In this document: positions 1 through 13,509 of the stretch, in pieces
How the letters are laid out: the number at the start of each line of letters is the position of its first letter
Numbering within the stretch: the stretch's first letter is position 1
Program-made: the position numbers and the translations under genes
Notes under the pieces: generated by a model
What the model saw: the letters and a program-made list of their open reading frames with translations, nothing else
Databases searched by the model: none
Told to the model about the DNA's origin: nothing
DNA from: Ptiloglossa arizonensis
Lineage: Eukaryota > Arthropoda > Insecta > Hymenoptera > Colletidae
Direction of reading: 5' to 3'
DNA: 64,000 nucleotides
NCBI RefSeq assembly: GCF_051014685.1
Contig: NC_135055.1
Location: forward strand, 10,218,001-10,282,000

Positions 1-3000
1 ATTCTAAAATTACATTGTTTTATCATTTATGCTTTTCTTCTAAATATACATGTTGATAAAACTAGTAATATTATATATGATCTCCGTTTCAAAGTATTCT
101 TTGCTTTTATTGCATCGTTACGTTTCCTTAACTTTTTGTCCACAAATCCTTGCCCTTAACAAATTTTCATTAACTAAAGCATGAAACTACCTACGAGTTA
201 TACATAAAACAAATATTGTGTACACTATTATTCAAAGTCAGGGAGCATCTATTCCTATCAAAGAGATTCATAAGTCTATCACACAAAGAAATGTTACCTC
301 TACATACCTTTAATATGCATCTACAGGATATGGGGCAAGATAAAAGTAATACATTTGCATATTGTTCCATATGAATCTTTATTTAAATCTATATGAAGTT
401 TCCTTCAAAGCTCTCTCTCTCTCTCTCTGTTTCCAAAACTTTTCCTCTATGAATACTCGCATAAAAACCTCCTTCGTTTTTAACGAGAATTTTATGACAT
501 TTTTATCTTTGACAGTTGGATATTGTTATTTTTCAGTGGATGTATTGTTTCAATTTTCTTTGAGCAACTGCGAATGAAATTCGCAGTAGATCTAATGAAA
601 TTTTATTTTCTGCTGCCATACTTATCAAGAATGTCGAGATAACTTGGAAAGCATGCGAACAAATATATTAAATTTCAAAATTGACCAAATGCTTTTCGCG
701 TCACTAAACAATGTATCATAAACCATGATGTGTGAAACACATCTGAGCACAGATTTTTAAGCAGCAATGTATATACGTACACTAAATACACTGTTATTGA
801 ACTTTTCTTTTCTGGAATTTAATATTGTTTCTAAATTGCTAAAAACGAACAAATACATAAGTAATTATTTTTACTATTTACTTCTATTTATATATTCTAC
901 TACTAAATTATTTATAAAACAAAGATTTTATTTATTTAATAATATAATTGGCAAAAACATTCCTTTCCTATTTAGACAATTATGACCTATTACTTATTCC
1001 ACTAGCTTATTTCGTTAACTTTGTCTTATTCTCGTTGAAGCAACTGAGCCCTTATAAAACTCTCTGTATCGTATTCTCCGAATTGCACTCTCTGAAATCC
1101 TATCGATGTGTTTTTTACGTTTTGCAATTTAAAAGTAAATTACCTCTCGACTTTTATTCGCGTTACAGAAATTCGTACACGAATTTAATAATATCGTAAA
1201 ACGACGATCAAAGTACGAGCTCTGCGTGCAGGGAAACAGAAACTATTTACTTACGAATAATTACATTTGTATACTGCGCTTGAAAATCTAACAATGAAAG
1301 AGATGATAGGAAACTAATAACCAATGGTACACATACACATGATACCAGGAATTCGACTTCATCGTCGGCGATACCAAAACGACAATATTCTACAGAAGTT
1401 TACCTCTTGTTTACTTGTTGCGGATTACCGTTCGTTAGTCTGGTTGTTCTCAGGAGAATAACCAGGGTGCTCTGCGGCGATCTGAATTAATTTCACCGTA
1501 GTAGAAATGTCGTTAATGAAAACGGAACGTACCCACAGCGTAGAGTGAAACGTCGCTACGTAATACCGAACACCATAGCCTCGAGTCGCTCACAGCCCTT
1601 AGACAACCGGATTATACGCATACAATAAATGTTAATACGAGAACGTGGAAGGATGGTCGAGAGGAGCGAAGCGAGTAACCGCGAAATCCCGACTGCAATC
1701 GATGTTTGGCGTGTAAACGAAACCAAATTGTTATCTGTGAGCGCTACCCGAAACGCAAAAAGCGGTCGTAAAAGATGGAACAAAAAGAGGGATGAACGTG
1801 CTCGCATGTTGCCACTACTCGAAATATCCATAGCACGGTATGTCGAACCGTACAATTATACATATGTACATATATATATATAGCTGCAATTAGTGCTACA
1901 CGAGATTGGTGACACGTAATTTTGTAGCTAAGTTGTAATGTCGTATCGTTGTATACGCGACCGATATATAATATTATTATATACACGTTATGTATTATAA
2001 TGTTACGTTTCATCGCGCAAGGTCTAATTACGTTTAGGTATTAAAAATCGTGGAATCCTCCCGTTTTAAACCCTATCCCACCTAATATCCATGATATTAC
2101 TTGTAACGTGCACGAAACGTTATATGAAATTGAAATTCGAAATTCGTCGATGGGAGCTTGAAATTCAAAACCTGTTTATAACCAGAAACTGCGCGCTTGT
2201 TTTGAGCTGCAAATTACTGAACGATATTTCTGTTTTGCGATCTAATGAATAATATTGAACCTCGCGAATCGATCGTTTGCAAAGTATACGAACAAAATAG
2301 AAACACATGAAATATTCTTAATTGTAACGATGAAAAAGTAGGGCTCGTTTATCTCTCGATCAAAAATATCTACTTCATTTACGAGTAAACTATAATAATT
2401 GAAATATTCCGAATGAAAATGTATTATATTCGATAATAATTTGGTCGACTTTTGTGAATTTGCACACTTTCAAATTTTGATTAATAAAATTAATTTGATC
2501 TCATAAATAAAAATTATTAACAGCACCTCGTAACAAAGAACCAGATAGTATACGATGTTTCAAAAAATATTGCAAACTTTAACCACTCGTAATACCTATT
2601 CAAAGAATAAGTAAAATAATCTGAAGAAACATGTATTCTGGAACTGAGCATTATTAAGATATGAATAATGTTTTGTACTACCATTGCACAAGACAAATAA
2701 ATAACACAATTATTTATATATTAATTAATTATTATTTCAAAGCATGTGAACAAACCTGAAAAACGTTGTATATTTATTAGAATCTTTTCTTTATTTTGAT
2801 GAATATCTCTATACCTAAACAAATCTCTTAAACATCTACTACAACAATTTTGAAGAAAATCATAAATCATTTATCAGGATGATCAAATCCTCAACCGTAC
2901 AAACATAGTATCGGATAGTACGGTGGCAAACTTTCACAATTATGGAAAAATATTGATCGTTTATCGGTATCGTAGAAATATTTTTACGGTGGGTTCTTGG

Positions 3001-5990
3001 TGTTCGCTGTAATGTCAAAAGAAACGAACACCATAACATTATACCGTATGACAGAGAATTATAACAACACCGCGCAGCATCGTAACAGTATAACAATGCT
3101 ACCAAGTCGCGAACGAAATGTAGAAATACCGAGCGGTCATGTCACGGGGATATAGAGGATGAATGAAACGAGGGGGAAGTCCAGATGGGAATCCATGGCG
3201 ATAATTAATTCCATGTCGCTGACATATGGTGCTCACCGGGATGGTATTTCGAATTACCATACGTAAGCTATATTGTTCACAGCAGCGGATGGTTGCGAGC
3301 TGTCGTGAACAGACAGGACGTTTAATTGACTGAGTTAACTCGAACTAAACAATAATTAAAATTGAAACGGGAATCCGTACTTTGCTACGCGTGATTCCTA
3401 GAATGATTCAGCGATCTTGTAACCCGTTTCTTTGGGACATTTTACCATGCCTTTTTTTTTTCGAAACCTAGTTGTTCCGTCCCTGTGCAAAATTTAGCTT
3501 GTTAGTGTAAACAAAGTGCCTTCTACGGAGCTGAAATTAAATCATAAAAGCGACCAAACTCGAAATCGATATACATTGCTGGCAAATGATATTTATTAAC
3601 GATATACGAGCACTTTATCTGCAACGAGATCTTAAAAACCTTTTCCCCCCATTTTCTACAAACTAGTCGAAAAATTTTTCTTAGAAATTTTCCTGCCAGT
3701 TAGCAATCAGGATTTCTCTCACCATTGTCAACAACATTATCATCGAATACGATTTACCTTTCAATCCAGTCGAGAGCTTTCTTTAAACATTTTTTATTCA
3801 TAAAATGTACAATAAAGAATTTGTTCATACAAACATTAGAAAGGAATTAATCGAGTATTAAACTAACAATGGGATACTTACAGTTAATATAGTATTTTAT
3901 AATAATATATACAGGATAATACAACCTTTTGATCAATCGATGACTTTCAATTGTTATTATTAATGACTAATAACAAAATTTATTAGTTTCTGAGCGATAA
4001 GTAATATATTGAGTATCCGCTTTAAGATGTAAAAAATCCAATGAAATTCGATCAAAATCATCGGAATAAAGTACAATTATAAGAAAAACCAACGTCGTTC
4101 GAACTCATAATATTTAGAATTCTAACAAAACAGGACTGATGGGAGGTAATGAAAACCATTTTCATTCTTCTTATCCGCCTCCATTTTGCGTTATGAACAT
4201 CGATAACGACTACTGCGTCGTAAAGAGAAAATTAAATTTATACGAAACTCCATTACGCAAGTGCATTTCCACCAGATAGAAGAACATTTTCAATTATTGA
4301 ACGAAGATAAAATGAGATACCAAATGGCCATACATATGCACTTACATACGTGCTCAGCAGTCATTAGAAACAATTAAACTTTCTAAACTAGAATATTCAA
4401 CTCCCCGTAAATGCTGTAGGTAAGTAACAAAGAATTTTGTAATGTACTTACGCTCAAGAACTGTGAAATACTAAGCTCAGAGATATTGTAAAGTAATAAT
4501 TTCATTCTTACAGCGTATAGGGCAAAAACTAATCGTCCCTTATTTTTATAGATGTAATATAGAATATAGTAGCAAGTTTTTAAACGTTAGTTTTCTTTTA
4601 CTTTCTACTCGACTCGTATTCGACTCTTTTATTTTCTGGAACGAGAATTAAATATTATACAAAATCTAATTGTATGTTTCAAGGCAGTCCAGTGTAGTAA
4701 CGCAATTGGAAAAGTACATTTTTGGAGTCGCCGGGCTGTTTCCAGTCAAATGGAACTAATTACTGAACGTTCTGGATTCGATTTGCGCTCATTCATCGAG
4801 AAAAGATTTGGTGTGCATTGCTCGTTAACGTAATTAAAATCCGTGTTTTCCGATAAAATTTCAAGCGCAACAGTACGAGGCAACGGCGAATTGTGAGCTA
4901 TTGTTGTTACCTAACGAGACGAAGCGTTAACGAGTGCTGAAAAGTCTCACGCGTATTAAATATTCAATAGGAACGAATGATGTTATTTCAAGATATTGTG
5001 ATTTAACGAGAAAACGCACATACAGCGAAACTAAATAATAGAGAAGTTTAAGAGAAATGTAAAATGTAATGCAATCTGAGTAAAACAATTCAAATGTAGT
5101 CTCTCGTAGTACTAATTTACTGCCAATGAAAATTAAAAGCGATAATTTGTTGACTTTCGCGTAAAAATCAACTAATAGTATTCTAAAGAAAATTTTGAGA
5201 ATGTGTACTGCTGTGTTGTGTCTAATTTACAATGCTGAATTTAATAACGTAAAGATTAATTCGAAAACAAAACTTTGTCCTCATCATTTGAATGTAAAAA
5301 TATTGAGAAAATCGGATGGAAAAGTATATATGTTCTTGTTTATTTGCAATCACTCAAACAGCACGTAAAACAAATTTTAGCCTGCAATTGTCGGTTTTTT
5401 CGGAGATATATAATAAAAACGAATGTTTGTCTTTTTCAAAATTTACACGATGCATTCATAATTTGTGATAAAACGAAAACAGTGTGCACTGAGTAATCGT
5501 AATATTTATATGTTCATTTATTAAGAAATTTAATTAAATTTGTTAAAGTTTCACCCTTTTCTTGATGCAAAGCTCGTTCGCTCCGCAACTCTACAGTTTT
5601 TATTATTTTTCCAGCACGTTTATACTTTGCTGGTTCTCTCCCTTCATATCAACACAGCTATTTTTCAATCCGTTTTTGCTTGATTTCTACCAATTTGTTC
5701 TTGTTAACATCCCACACTCTATCACTAAATTTATTATCGTTCTTTTCCATTCTTCATTGTATTCCCTACTAGCTGCTGTAACTTTAACAAGATTTGACAA
5801 TTGAAATATACTTTTTGGACATTTACATCAAAATATACTCTGCAGGATACTGTGCACTACAACAAAAGTAAGTAATAGTCTCAATGTTCTTACAATGGAA
5901 GCTAAATTTTCTTCGTTTGCAATAGCACACTTTTACACGCAGCGCAAAAATATTGTTTCGTTGTTATAGATACTACAATATACAAAACTG
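1..5990. other. AT-rich non-coding stretch
   Basis: I see no supportable gene here. Open frames are short and have no recognisable motif. A CT microsatellite sits near 411-430. The stretch 3,110-3,330 is less AT-rich than its surroundings and lacks a long frame, so it could be a conserved non-coding element, but nothing proves this. Confidence 0.5.
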
Positions 5991-5993
5991 AAA

Positions 5994-6933
5994 AAAATTA
6001 TTGTATCGCTTGAATACTAGAGAAAAATGATCAAATTTCAAAGTTTCGTAACTTTATTAACATCCATCCAAATTTGATGCAAGAGGAAGTAAAGTAAGGC
6101 TTGAAAACTTCTACTTTTTAAAACTTTCGAAAGTAGATTTCATAGAAATGGATTCCCAAGGACTAAAATCACTCCTTATGCAGGAAGGGGACGAATTTTA
6201 CAAGTTTCTTCACCTGAAGATTTGCCTTCGAAACAAGCGAAATTGTATTATAAAAGAATGCTCTTTGAGGAAGTTATAATCATTTGTCTCATTATTGGTA
6301 TTATTTCTTTGCACGATCAAACAATGACATACATTGTCTAGCATTAGTACCTCTATTTCGTTCAGCATTACTAAGTCGACTTCAGTCGGTTTTATCATAA
6401 CTGAAATTATTGAATTATCGCATTGCACCCAGAAGATTTTTCTACACGAGCAATACTATATTACGAGAAAGGTTGGATGCAATCAATCAACTGTATCCAA
6501 ATTATTAAAAAAGAAACGAAAAATATACAATATTAAGACCAAAAGAAGAGGGTGGAAAGTGTCACCCACAGATGCGGATGATTCGTATAAAAAATAGACG
6601 GTTGACATCAGAGAAATTAAAACGAGAATGGGAAGAATCTACCGATATGACGGTTTCCAATCGAACTATTCTGATTGAAGTAAATGGAAACACGAAAAGA
6701 CCTAGTAAAAACCGTTACTAACAAAAGAAATGGAATAATGTTGTTTACAGTGAGCTCGTGAACATGTTAAGTCAGAACCAATTTCTACGAAATCGATGGA
6801 AAATATCAAAAAATAAAAATTTCGAATTTTCGTTTACTTCCTCTTGCATCAAATGCGAATAGATGTTACAAGAGTTATGAAACTTTGAAGTTTGATCATT
6901 TTTCTCTAGTATTAAGTAATGCAACAATATTTT
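5994..6933 (+). mobile_element. Tc1-like DNA transposon, internally deleted, with ~100-bp terminal inverted repeats
   Basis: Two ~100-bp arms, about 5,994-6,093 and 6,833-6,933, are imperfect reverse complements; both contain ACTAGAGAAAAATGATCAAA-like and TTTGATGCAAGAGGAAGTAAA-like blocks. Between them, + strand frames give pieces of the N-terminal half of a Tc1/mariner transposase: a helix-turn-helix containing GCNQSTVSKLLKK (about 6,475-6,520), then after a frameshift RRLTSEKLKREW and TVSNRTIL (about 6,597-6,670), and after a stop KKWNNVVYSE (about 6,727-6,757), which matches the start of the second catalytic block. The rest of the DDE domain is missing, the distance to the right arm being too short to hold it. 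This is therefore a non-autonomous derivative. A TGGACAGTGT-like stretch just outside the right arm (about 6,961) may be the true Tc1-type end; I could not find its left partner. Confidence 0.75.
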
Positions 6934-6989
6934 CCACTTGTACCACGAGTAAGTAAACTCTGGACAGTGTAAAATAACTTTTAATCAGT

Positions 6990-9900
6990 CTCATTGTCAG
7001 AGCTTACAAACATTCGGTAAAATGTCCTAATACGAGTAGCAACTTCTTTCAGAAGTGACATTTCTCTTTCCCAAGAATACCTGATACTTGCATGTGCAAG
7101 TAAAAGCGGTAATCCATCAACACGTGGTAAACAAACCAGACACACGTTTCGTATAACTATAACGGTGAATCACCCTTACTTATCCACGATCACACCTCTT
7201 AGCTTTTCAATCTTTGTTGTTTTATAGTTCAAACTTCTTTATTGCACCATATTATTTTATTAATACGATTAACTGACCAAAACATTTAAGAATATCCTAT
7301 ACATTGGTAGAAATACATATTTTGGTAGAAAATAGAAAGGAGTGCAAATAACAAACTTACATAACGAATAAGCACGTTTTACCTTAATTTCAATTGTGTT
7401 TACTTCAGTGATCGCTGGACATACTGCTCATCCTTTCAATAGATCTCGAAAATGCATTGTAATTAGAGATCCATGTACTGATCTGATAAAATTTTCGTGA
7501 CGAACACGCTCGACAACAAATGGAATATCGAAAAATTCTAACTACTATTCTTTAGATTTTAAAAGTATTGTTTTGAAGTAAAAGAAATACAGTAGGAAAT
7601 GGAAACGATGAACCTGAAAATAAAACGCTCATTGCATTCGAAAAGATTCATTGACAGTTTAAAAATTTAAGAATATTAAGAAATAAATCCCGAGTTTCCT
7701 ATAATTTGTCTATGTACTAAAAATTGCTTCTTAAAAACAGGTAGCCCTAATCGTTTGAAAAATGTAATACTAATAGATGCACCAGATGGATAAAAACCTT
7801 TCATACATTGGCATTTTTAAAAATATTTGTGTATTCGTGATACGAATAAATATGTATAGAAACATAGTAAATCATTATTGCAATGTATCATTTTAAAGTA
7901 ATAATATAAGTATTGAGGACGAAATGGTGACGTCTTAGGGCATTTTTATCGATTTATCAAAACTTTACCATTTTTTATCTTGAAAATCGTTCACGTTGGA
8001 CAGATAAACGCTGCGTGTTTAAAAAAAAGAATCAATGACTATGGAGTCGTATCTTGTACAATTTATCATCCAATATCTTATACAGAATATTGTACTGTGT
8101 ACAGCATCGTATTAATCCCCGCTTTTATAAAAATTCACTCAAAGAAAGAGGAAACTAGCGAACGTTGAGTTCCTTTACAGAAAGATACCTTTCAAATCGG
8201 AAATGCATTCACTGATTTCTCTATGATACTTGCGTAATCAAATATAGACTGCAATATCACCTGTCGCGTAATACATTGTACTTTCATCTCTCTTCGTTCA
8301 TATTGATCGGGTTACACAATCAACATCCATCTGGTGCTTCTCTAATGAAAAACAATGTTAAAATTCATACTTTTTAACTTTGTACAAAGTTAATGCATTC
8401 ATACGGTGCATTGTCTCGTTGTAATTTTTCTTTTAGCACGGTGCATATATCGTATTATTATCACATTATTTTATACACACTATTTTCGATAAATCAAAGA
8501 ATATTTACAGCCGTTAACAGATTTCTGTACTTTTTTTCCGACGTATTTTATAACAGTTCTAAATACGAATGTTAAAGACACATTTTAAAGTATTTAATAA
8601 TTCCGTATGAAAAAACGGATTGTGCAATATCGTTGATTGTTTCGAAAGCTTGTTTCCAATTTTCAAATAAGTTTAATCAAGACCTAATTACCCAAAAATT
8701 AGCATATTACTTGTGCAGTACTCACATTCTATTGTCCAAAACCCTTTGTACACAAACTTAAACGAGGAAAATAGCTATTGGTGTGCATTAAAAATATCGT
8801 GAAAATTTTCTTCATTTTCACAATATTCGTGTAAGTATTGATAATTCTTAAAATAATTTCTCACGGCCACGACCTTAACCAGAAAATAGTTTCAATTTTC
8901 TGTGTCGTTCCCTTACTTCTTTATTCTTCGAACCCTGAAAGACTTTCGTACAAGAAGGGTACTTACATCGTCGCAATAGCTTGTGTTTCTTTTATTCAGC
9001 ACTTGCTTCAATCTGCTCCTGGATACTGTAATTTGCATATTTTTGTTGCAATGTTCTTACAATTCGGTGGAAACTTTTCTAGCTCCTGAGTGCAAAACAC
9101 TAAAGTTAAATCTTCACCGAGTCCTGAATTTAAAATACTTAACCTTCGCATATAGAATAATGTAGAAAATTACTTTTCTCGATCAATAAAAATAGTCAAC
9201 ACACTATTGATAAGATGACTTGTAGGTTTGTGTGCTCAAAATAATAATGAAAATCAGTCTTGTACTAGGAAATTTAAATCTGAGCTTAGTTTACAAGCAA
9301 TTTTGAAGTGTGGAAGACCACGCAACGCATGGATAATCTTATAAAGAAAAAAAATATACATCAAACATTCAGGAAACTGTAATAAATATTCCACAAATGA
9401 ATTAAGGAACGAAAACATTGCTGATGTTAATGTAACACGATATTGTAACGTTTAAATAGCATCTACTAGATTATTCGAATATATCGATGTACTCTAATAA
9501 TAATGATAGGATGATCGAGTAATGGTGTCGTTTGAGATCTCGAATTGACAACGGTATCGAATTGGAAAATCTGGTGTACAGAATGTCTGAGAAACTATTT
9601 TTAATAATCGTAGATGGATGATGACAGGGTGCGCGCAATGTATTCCGTTTCATTTTTTATTTGGCGAGTCTCGAGTTACAAAACGATTAAACTTGATCTC
9701 CGGACACGAATGTCGGCTCGTCGCAAAGGAAAGAAGAGAAACGGGAAGGAAGGAAAACGTAACAGAAAATGGAAATAGGAAAGTGAAATGAGAGACTGTG
9801 GAGGCGAGTCAGACACGTCTGTAGATAAAAGAAGCTCGACGAGGGATCCACTCCGTTGGAAACTGAGTCGGCGAGATTGGATGGAGTGCATATTAACCTC

Positions 9901-11225
9901 CCAGTAGACCTGCGATGAGGTCAGATAGTCTCAACTTATTTATTTGTTTCTTGGAGACGAGAGCCAGAGAGGGAGAGAGGTAAAAGGACAGATTGAATTC
10001 GTGTGTAAAAGAGCGAAGTGTTTCGACGAAAAACTTGTGAATTAGAAAATTCCTCACCGAGAAATAACATTTCTACGTTCGCTACGTTTCATTCGTTGTA
10101 TCTCGCTTTATCCATATTTAACCGACCGTATGCATGCGGATTGCACAAATGAAACATTCTACCTTTACAAAAAAATGATTATACAATATTGCGAATAAAC
10201 ATTTTCGACAACTTTACTTCTACGTACGGTTAATACGAGTTTGAGAGTGGTATAGCGTACGAATAGTCGAAACCATAAAATATTTATATTTAATTTAAAA
10301 GTGATCCTCAATTCCAACAAATACGGAACGGTATTAAATTCGAAATATTGGGGTTATTGTTAAATGCACGTGTGTTTAATTAAACACTGTGCAAACAATC
10401 GTTTATTTTTATTCTTCGACATTTTTCTAATCACTTTATAAAATGCTTAAAGAGTTGCATATGTACGTGTCTTTCGCTGAAACTAAGAATAAAATAATTG
10501 ATGTTCCGTATCTATTTAGAACTATTCTCCACCATTTCTGTTAACCTCCTGCCCTGCAAAGACGAGAGTAAAATGGAACGTAAGCGAGTCAGAGGAACTA
10601 AAAACGAAGCATCGATACTTTGTCCCTATCCGTGTTTCGAATACCTGATACTCCGTCCTTTGCGTATGATGTATCATTCGTCTCGTTCCTCGCTCGGTTC
10701 AAGTTTCTCTGACTCTCTTTCACTCTATCTAACTCTCGCCTTCGGCAAGAAAGAACCAGGAACGATCGCTCAGGGATTGTATTCCTCCTAAGCTACATAT
10801 GTAGTGACGCCGGTCTCGGGCTGCCTGCTCTCATTGAGAAAATACTATACATCAGTGACGAGTAACCTTTGTTCTGTAATGTACTAAAATTGAAAACCTA
10901 TTATTTCATACACGTATTTTTGGAAAAGTGTAACATTTTTTGTACGTAGTCTCTTCACCAATTATGATAAAAGTATCGTCATTCATCTGTACGATCTTTG
11001 GTTTGTTTAATTAATTCGTCGAATTACGAAATCCTACAAAACAAATCTAATTTCACTGTGATAATTCGAGAAAAGGATTTAAATTAAAATGCTGCCAACA
11101 ACGTAGCAAGTAGGATTTTAAATTACAAAATTCATCTGCAACTTTACCAGTGAAATTTGAATTAAAATTTCATCGCACATTATATTTTTTAACGCACAAA
11201 TCGAATGAACGTTGTAGTCCTTTAC
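6990..11225. other. Non-coding stretch with a polypurine tract and a dispersed-repeat copy
   Basis: No gene could be supported. About 9,720-9,990 on the + strand is strongly purine-rich, with many GGAA and GAGA runs. Part of a dispersed repeat lies at about 10,640-10,860 and is listed separately. The remaining frames are short and low in complexity. Confidence 0.5.
10640..10865 (+). repeat. Dispersed repeat, copy 1
   Basis: This stretch aligns by eye with 24,960-25,135. Shared blocks in the same order are a pyrimidine-rich CTCTAACTCTCGCCTTCG-like segment, GGAACGATCGCYCA, and CTCTCANYGARAAAATACTRTAC. Divergence is considerable. I found no coding capacity in either copy, so a non-autonomous element is most likely. 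Confidence 0.55.
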
Positions 11226-11234
11226 CTTGAATAT

Positions 11235-11830
11235 ATTACGATTTAAATTTTATCTCTTCGAATACACGCTCCGTCTACATCAACGTAAAACTTCGCTCTT
11301 ATTTGGCATTGATCGAGGCACTGCTGTAACTGATTTTCTGTCAGAGCCTTCAGTAGCTCTGCCATTTTCTTCTTTGTCTGCTTGATCAATTGAAAATGAG
11401 TCCGCGTCAGCGAATTTTTCACTTTACGGAACAAAAAGAAGTCGCATGAAGCCGAATCTGGTGAATAAGACTGGTGCTCAAGTACCCACTGCGATGCATT
11501 TTTTCGCTAACAACTGTTTCACGAAAGCAGCTAGGACGTTGTCTTGATGCAAAATTCAACCATTCGTCCACAAATTCAGTTTTCTCTTCCTGGCTCGTTC
11601 TCTGGCTCTGAAATAAAACTTCTTTGTAGCAACGCTTGGTGACCGTCTTTAATTTCAACATTTTCGTCGTTTTTCAATGTGCACGGTCACCCAACACGCT
11701 CATCGTCGTCCACATCTTTTTGAACTTCACCGAACCTTTTACGGCCCTTGAACAATCATACAAATACGCGATACGTATTCTTCTACGATACAAAAGCTTT
11801 TGTAAGACTTCTTTTATCTTAATTTAAGAG
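11235..11830 (-). mobile_element. Degenerate mariner transposase fragment
   Basis: On the minus strand, reading from about 11,830 down, I see a DDDERVG-like linker typical of mariner N-termini, then ILHQDN (the block around the second catalytic Asp), then YSPDSASCDFFLFRKVK (the third catalytic Asp block), and finally the C-terminal tail ending RRDKI and a stop near 11,243. The blocks are in different frames and interrupted by stops, and the part between the linker and ILHQDN is mostly missing. The copy is inactive. Related families: irritans/mellifera-type mariners, which are common in Hymenoptera; the subfamily was not resolved. Confidence 0.8.
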
Positions 11831-12235
11831 AACAACACGTTCGAAAGAAAAGTCGACTTATCAACGACGATCAAAATGCAGGTAAAGGGTATTTCCAAAA
11901 ATTTAATTGTTTTATAATAGTTCGAGATATCAGCACCTAATACAAAATGATATGTAAAGGTCTTATTCGTTGAATTACTGCTTTCTTAGAGAAAATTTCA
12001 AAATTTGGGAGATTCCACAGCTCAAGGTAAGAGGAAAATAAAGAATCACAAAATTGCATCGGACGCTTTGTTTTTGAGGAAAGTGCATTTGAAAATCAAT
12101 CTAGTACGCGTACACTTAACCAATGACTAACGATTACGGATTTCACTACAGACGGAGACTATGATTGTTTTTTGTATACATATTTCAGCCACTATACACT
12201 ATCACTACTTACCTAGTAATGCATTCTTAGGATGC

Positions 12236-13105
12236 GCAGAAAACACTTAAAATAAAACCACCCTCAGAAGTGACCTCTTGTAGACCTATTCCACTGTTAC
12301 CAATCTTGTCAAAACTTTTTGAAAGACTAATTTTAAATAGACTAAGACCAATATTGACGAAAACCCGTATAATCTCACAACACGATACAGATTTCATAAG
12401 CAACACATTACTATTAAAGAAGTACATCGTATAGTCAGTGTAATAGAAGAATGCTTTAAGAAACGCATGGTATGCATCGCTTGATTTATTGACATCAGTC
12501 AACCTTTCTATAGAGAGTGGCACATGGGTTTAGTATATAAAATTAAACAAAGACTTCCATATAACTACTACGAACTGTTAAAATCCTACTTAACTGACAG
12601 GTTCTTTCAGGTCGGTCAAAGCGGCAAATACTCGAAGATTTATGTGCGTTACACATCACATTTACTACCAAGCACGTTACGTCTTCTGCTGTTAAACTGA
12701 ACAGCGAAAACCTTGAGACTAAGAACTGTATCGGATACTTTGATCTGCGTATGGATAAAAGACTCACACAGAAGGACCACATAAAAAAGAATAGACAGAA
12801 AGTTGATCGCAAAATGAAGACCTTGTAGTGGATCCTGTGACGAAAATCGAAACTTACACTGTATAAAAAGTTACTCTTGTATAAGGCTGCCATTATACAA
12901 ATTTGTACATATGGGATACAATTTTTGGGAATGTGCCAAGAAAAGTAACGTAAATATCATCGAAAGGTTCTCATTACAACTGCTTCGACGTACCTACATA
13001 TGTAGGTACTCGAGGCTGCCCTTAATTTGGCTTCGGTATTGAATTCTCGTCTCATGGACGATAAATCAGGACCAACTAACGAGAACGTGGAACCATGCAC
13101 TTGAA
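12236..13105 (+). mobile_element. Degenerate Jockey-type LINE reverse-transcriptase fragment
   Basis: Plus-strand frames give diagnostic non-LTR retrotransposon blocks in order: PPSEVTSCRPIPLLPILSKL at about 12,260 (RT domain), a HRIVSVIEE-like helix, LVYKIKQRLPYNYYELLKSY at about 12,525-12,590, LTDRFFQV, and past the RT core LLLYKAAIIQICTYGIQFLG at about 12,870-12,930, followed by the AKKSNVNIIERF block. Stops and frameshifts separate the blocks, and the YxDD catalytic core is not present in readable form. This is a dead 5'- and internally truncated copy. The block order and wording match the Jockey clade rather than R1 or CR1, with moderate certainty. Confidence 0.8.
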
Positions 13106-13292
13106 TAATGATTACGACAATCCGCCACGCGAGATTTTCCCATGAATATTTCCCTTGGAAAATCCGTGTGGCGTTTTACGATGGAAATGCGCAGTTTAAA
13201 CACCCATTTGGTTGTGAGACTGTTATCACATTCGAAGGTTACATCCAGTTGGCTAGCTACGTTTCTTCCCGGACAGGTCCATGCGAATATAA

Positions 13293-13505
13293 TAGATTGC
13301 TCGATAAGTTTCGTCGTTCGATAAGAAATGAAGCTATTAGATTCGTCGTTTTATTTTTCTAAAAATGGTACTACCGTTTGATGAACATGTGTGAAGTTTC
13401 ATGTAGATCTGTCGACTCGTTCGTGTATTTACAGTTGTTCAAAGTTGCAGCGTCATAGTATTTTTTTACAATGAAAGAAACGACAAAACTTATTGGAACA
13501 ACCTA
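13293..13505 (+). mobile_element. Mariner-derived MITE (~213 bp)
   Basis: The left end TAGATTGCTCGATAAGTTTC (from 13,293) matches the reverse complement of the right end, TAGGTTGTTCCAATAAGTTT (ending at 13,505), which is the mariner terminal-repeat pattern. The inside looks like a mariner 5' leader running to an ATG followed by AAAGAAACG near 13,471, joined directly to the right terminal repeat. The whole transposase is therefore deleted. It may be related to the mariner fragment at 11.2-11.8 kb but the overlap is too small to say. Confidence 0.65.
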
Positions 13506-13509
13506 GCAA

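Noticed and set aside
1556..1883. Overlapping open frames on both strands, Arg-rich on +
   Set aside because: No motif, splice context or homology; both strands open over the same bases, typical of chance.
6210..6428. 72-codon minus-strand frame
   Set aside because: Antisense to the Tc1-like element's transposase remnant.
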